A stretch of DNA of 62,834 nt from UBA6016 sp964568395 (GTDB lineage Bacteria > Campylobacterota > Campylobacteria > Campylobacterales > UBA6016): the NCBI GenBank assembly GCA_964568395.1, contig CAZMPN010000010.1, forward strand, positions 1-62,834, given 5' to 3'. The first letter of the stretch is position 1; each line of letters begins with the position of its first letter. Shown here piece after piece: positions 61,050 through 62,834 of this stretch. The notes under the pieces are model-generated. The model was not told the DNA's origin. It searched no databases and saw only the letters and a list, made by a program, of their open reading frames with translations. The position numbers and the translations under genes are program-made.

Positions 61050-62553
61050 ACTCCATCTTCTCCCACTTGATTTGATTATGCATGATTCCCACGATTGAAG
61101 GCTCCACGTTTTTTATCTTTTTGCTAACAGCGGTAATGGAGTTTGGCACGTACAAAAATATATACGGATTATCCTCCACGATAAGTCGATAAATCTCCTG
61201 ATAGTATCCGGCGATCACTTTTCTGTCGACAGACTTTTCGGCTTTTTCTATCAGCTCATCCACCTTCGCGTTTTTGTATCCGATAAAGTTAAATCCGGCC
61301 TTTTTATCTATCTGGGAGCTGTGCCACAAACTATATGCGTCAGGAGATAGAGGCATAGACCAGCCCATCAGCACCGTATCGAAATTTCTAGGATCAACTA
61401 CCGTATTCAAAAATGCCTGCCACTCCATAGCTCTGATTTTTGCGGTTATTCCCGCTTCTTTCAACTGCTTTTGGATTATCTGCGCGGCGAGCATCCTGAT
61501 CGGGTTGTTCGAGTTTGTAGAGATTTCGAACGTCAGTGGATTATTTGGACCGTATCCGGCCTCTTTTAGCAGTCTCTTTGCGGCGGCGACATCCCTTTTT
61601 GGAATCTGGACTTTAGGATTGTATGCGTAAGAGCCTTCCAAAAAAGGTCCCGTAGCCACTTTCGCATGCCCAAAAAACAGCAAATCTATCAACGCCTTTC
61701 TATCTATCGCCTTAGATACGGCCTCTCTGACTTTTGGATTTTGGAACTTCTCTCTTTTGAGATTGAAACCTAGATATGTGTAATTTGTGCCCGGATTTTC
61801 TACGATCTTGAATTTATCCAGGAAATCTTTGTCGCTTTGGAGCTTCAGCTGCATCGGCGTCAAGCCTCCGATGTCGAGAGCGCCCGTCTTTAGCATCATA
61901 AACGCGCTTGAAGGGTCCGGCAAGAATTTATATTTTATATTCTGTATTTTAGGCTCGCCGTCAAAATATTTTTTGTTTGATACAAACTCTATCTCCCCGC
62001 CCTGCTCTAGTTTTTTGAGTATGTATGGGCCGTCTCCGATGGGCGCAAAATTGAACTTTGAGATCATAGGCTCTTTTTCGTCTTTTAGTATGTGCTCTGG
62101 AATAAGCGGCATCAGCCATGTTTCAAGCGCCTTAAAATACGGCTCTTTGTATTTGACTATTACCGTCTGTTCGTTTTTTGCCTTGACGCTCTCTACTTTA
62201 CGGAAATTTTCGACATATGGCGTAAAGACCTTCGGATTTTTGGCAAAACCATAAGTAAAAACAACGTCCTTGGAAGTTACTTTGACGCCGTCGGACCAAT
62301 ACACGTCGTCACGTAGCGCTATCTCTAGCGTAGTCTGGTCGATAAATCTATAGCTTTTTGCTATCTGAGTGGTTAGCTGTCCGTTTTTTTCGTACTTAAA
62401 GAGCGAATCAAACACCCATCCGGAAATCTCAGATGACGTCGTATCCGTCGCAAGCAGAGGATTTAGACGCCCGACATTTGAAGAATAGGACATATAGAGG
62501 GTTGAGGCAAACATTGAACAAGCGAGACTTACTAGAAAAAATATCTTTTTCAT
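61048..62553 (-). CDS. Peptide-type ABC transporter substrate-binding protein (SBP_bac_5)
   Basis: This 501-residue periplasmic protein has a signal peptide (KKIFFLVSLACSMFAS), followed by the family pattern LNPLLATDTTSSEISGWVFDSL, YWSDGVKVTSKDVVFTY and KFNFAPIGDGPYILKK, as in DppA/OppA. Its ligand may be a peptide, nickel complex or opine. The Cys in SLAC does not fit a strict lipobox, so it may be soluble. No permease gene follows in the window (it is the last gene before ompA on this strand). Confidence 0.9.
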   Translation of the reverse strand: MKKIFFLVSLACSMFASTLYMSYSSNVGRLNPLLATDTTSSEISGWVFDSLFKYEKNGQLTTQIAKSYRFIDQTTLEIALRDDVYWSDGVKVTSKDVVFTYGFAKNPKVFTPYVENFRKVESVKAKNEQTVIVKYKEPYFKALETWLMPLIPEHILKDEKEPMISKFNFAPIGDGPYILKKLEQGGEIEFVSNKKYFDGEPKIQNIKYKFLPDPSSAFMMLKTGALDIGGLTPMQLKLQSDKDFLDKFKIVENPGTNYTYLGFNLKREKFQNPKVREAVSKAIDRKALIDLLFFGHAKVATGPFLEGSYAYNPKVQIPKRDVAAAKRLLKEAGYGPNNPLTFEISTNSNNPIRMLAAQIIQKQLKEAGITAKIRAMEWQAFLNTVVDPRNFDTVLMGWSMPLSPDAYSLWHSSQIDKKAGFNFIGYKNAKVDELIEKAEKSVDRKVIAGYYQEIYRLIVEDNPYIFLYVPNSITAVSKKIKNVEPSIVGIMHNQIKWEKME

Positions 62554-62590
62554 AAGTTATAACTTTGATTGGTTTTTTGTAGATTGTAGA

Positions 62591-62623
62591 TAAAAATATA
62601 TAAAAATCGGAGCCGAAGCCCCG
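62591..62623 (-). terminator. Intrinsic terminator of rpsI with UUCG tetraloop
   Basis: On the reverse strand CGGGGC-TTCG-GCTCCG (62623-62608) forms a 6-bp stem, with one G-U pair, closed by a C(UUCG)G tetraloop. It is followed by ATTTTTATATATTTTTA (62607-62591). This is a textbook intrinsic terminator, 32 bp after the rpsI stop. Confidence 0.93.
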
Positions 62624-62655
62624 ACGATGTGAAAACAAGAAAAATAGATAAAAGA

Positions 62656-62834
62656 TTATCTTTTTGAGAACTGCGGGCTTCTTCTCGCTTTTCTTTTTCC
62701 GTATTTTTTTCTCTCAACAACTCTCGAGTCACGAGTAAGTAGACCAAGAGGTTTGATAGTTTCTCTGAATGTAGGTTCAAATACGCAAAGAGCTTTTGAT
62801 ATACCGTGTCTAAGAGCTTCCGCTTGACCAGCTA
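62656..62834 (-). CDS. rpsI: Ribosomal protein S9 (uS9), N-terminus cut by window edge
   Basis: The reverse strand from 62832 reads AGQAEALRHGISKAL, then LLTRDSRVVERKKYGKRKAR and ends RSPQFSKR, the C-terminus of S9; the last Lys-Arg reaches the P-site tRNA. The window holds 58 residues of about 130. rplM, its usual operon partner, lies outside. It reads through to the UUCG terminator. Confidence 0.97.
   Translation of the reverse strand, partial: AGQAEALRHGISKALCVFEPTFRETIKPLGLLTRDSRVVERKKYGKRKARRSPQFSKR

Overview
The window reads as chromosomal DNA of a motile Campylobacterota (former Epsilonproteobacteria), with GC content judged by eye to be in the mid-40s percent. The evidence is gene content and order. 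The lipooligosaccharide core locus is bounded by waaF and waaC-waaM. prmA-ftsH-psd-like-pssA, der, trpS-serS-pflB and gyrA-flgP-flgQ-flgR-asd-(UPF0114) resemble blocks I recall from Campylobacter. There are also a porGDAB oxidoreductase, a nifS-nifU pair and a UbiD-type decarboxylase. The genus cannot be fixed from the sequence alone. I see no insertion sequence, prophage, tRNA, rRNA or CRISPR array, and no stretch above 300 bases without a gene.

Region 1 (1-19485) is a surface-glycan locus of 19 genes in alternating short operons. It has six GT9 (heptosyltransferase-type) enzymes including waaF and waaC, five GT4 enzymes, one GT2, one DxD glycosyltransferase, an O-antigen ligase-like membrane protein, two UDP-sugar dehydrogenases, two NodB-type deacetylases and a lipid A acyltransferase. 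Together they suggest a heptose-rich, uronic-acid-containing and partly de-N-acetylated core or short O-chain.

Region 2 (19535-28262) is a packed forward run: pgeF, a Cache-domain membrane protein, hisH, hisA, prmA, ftsH, a phosphatidylserine decarboxylase-like gene, pssA and leuA. Region 3 (28304-36655) is mostly reverse: pflB (flagellar stator scaffold), serS, a small Cys-rich protein, trpS, groEL, groES and an SDR epimerase, with one forward secreted-protein gene. groES has a textbook sigma-70 promoter and a perfect CIRCE operator. Region 4 (36711-44436) holds a helicase-remnant-like protein, a HIT protein, nifS-nifU, der, a thioredoxin-like protein, an OmpR-type two-component system and a 44-residue Lys-rich exported peptide.

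Region 5 (44612-55931) is forward: gyrA, two tiny lipoproteins, flgP-flgQ-flgR, asd, a UPF0114 protein, hemE, a PA2779-family protein, its PA2778-family peptidase partner, a UbiD decarboxylase and a SprA-type metalloprotease-like protein. The peptidase has no usable ATG/GTG/TTG before its catalytic Cys; its reading frame opens with ATA inside an ATAA overlap. PA2779 carries a double-glycine site after a helical leader, next to this C39-like peptidase, which makes it a candidate for an undescribed proteolytic maturation system. Region 6 (55950-62834) has porGDAB, a HAD phosphatase, an OmpA-family porin, a peptide-type ABC binding protein and the 3' end of rpsI with a strong terminator.
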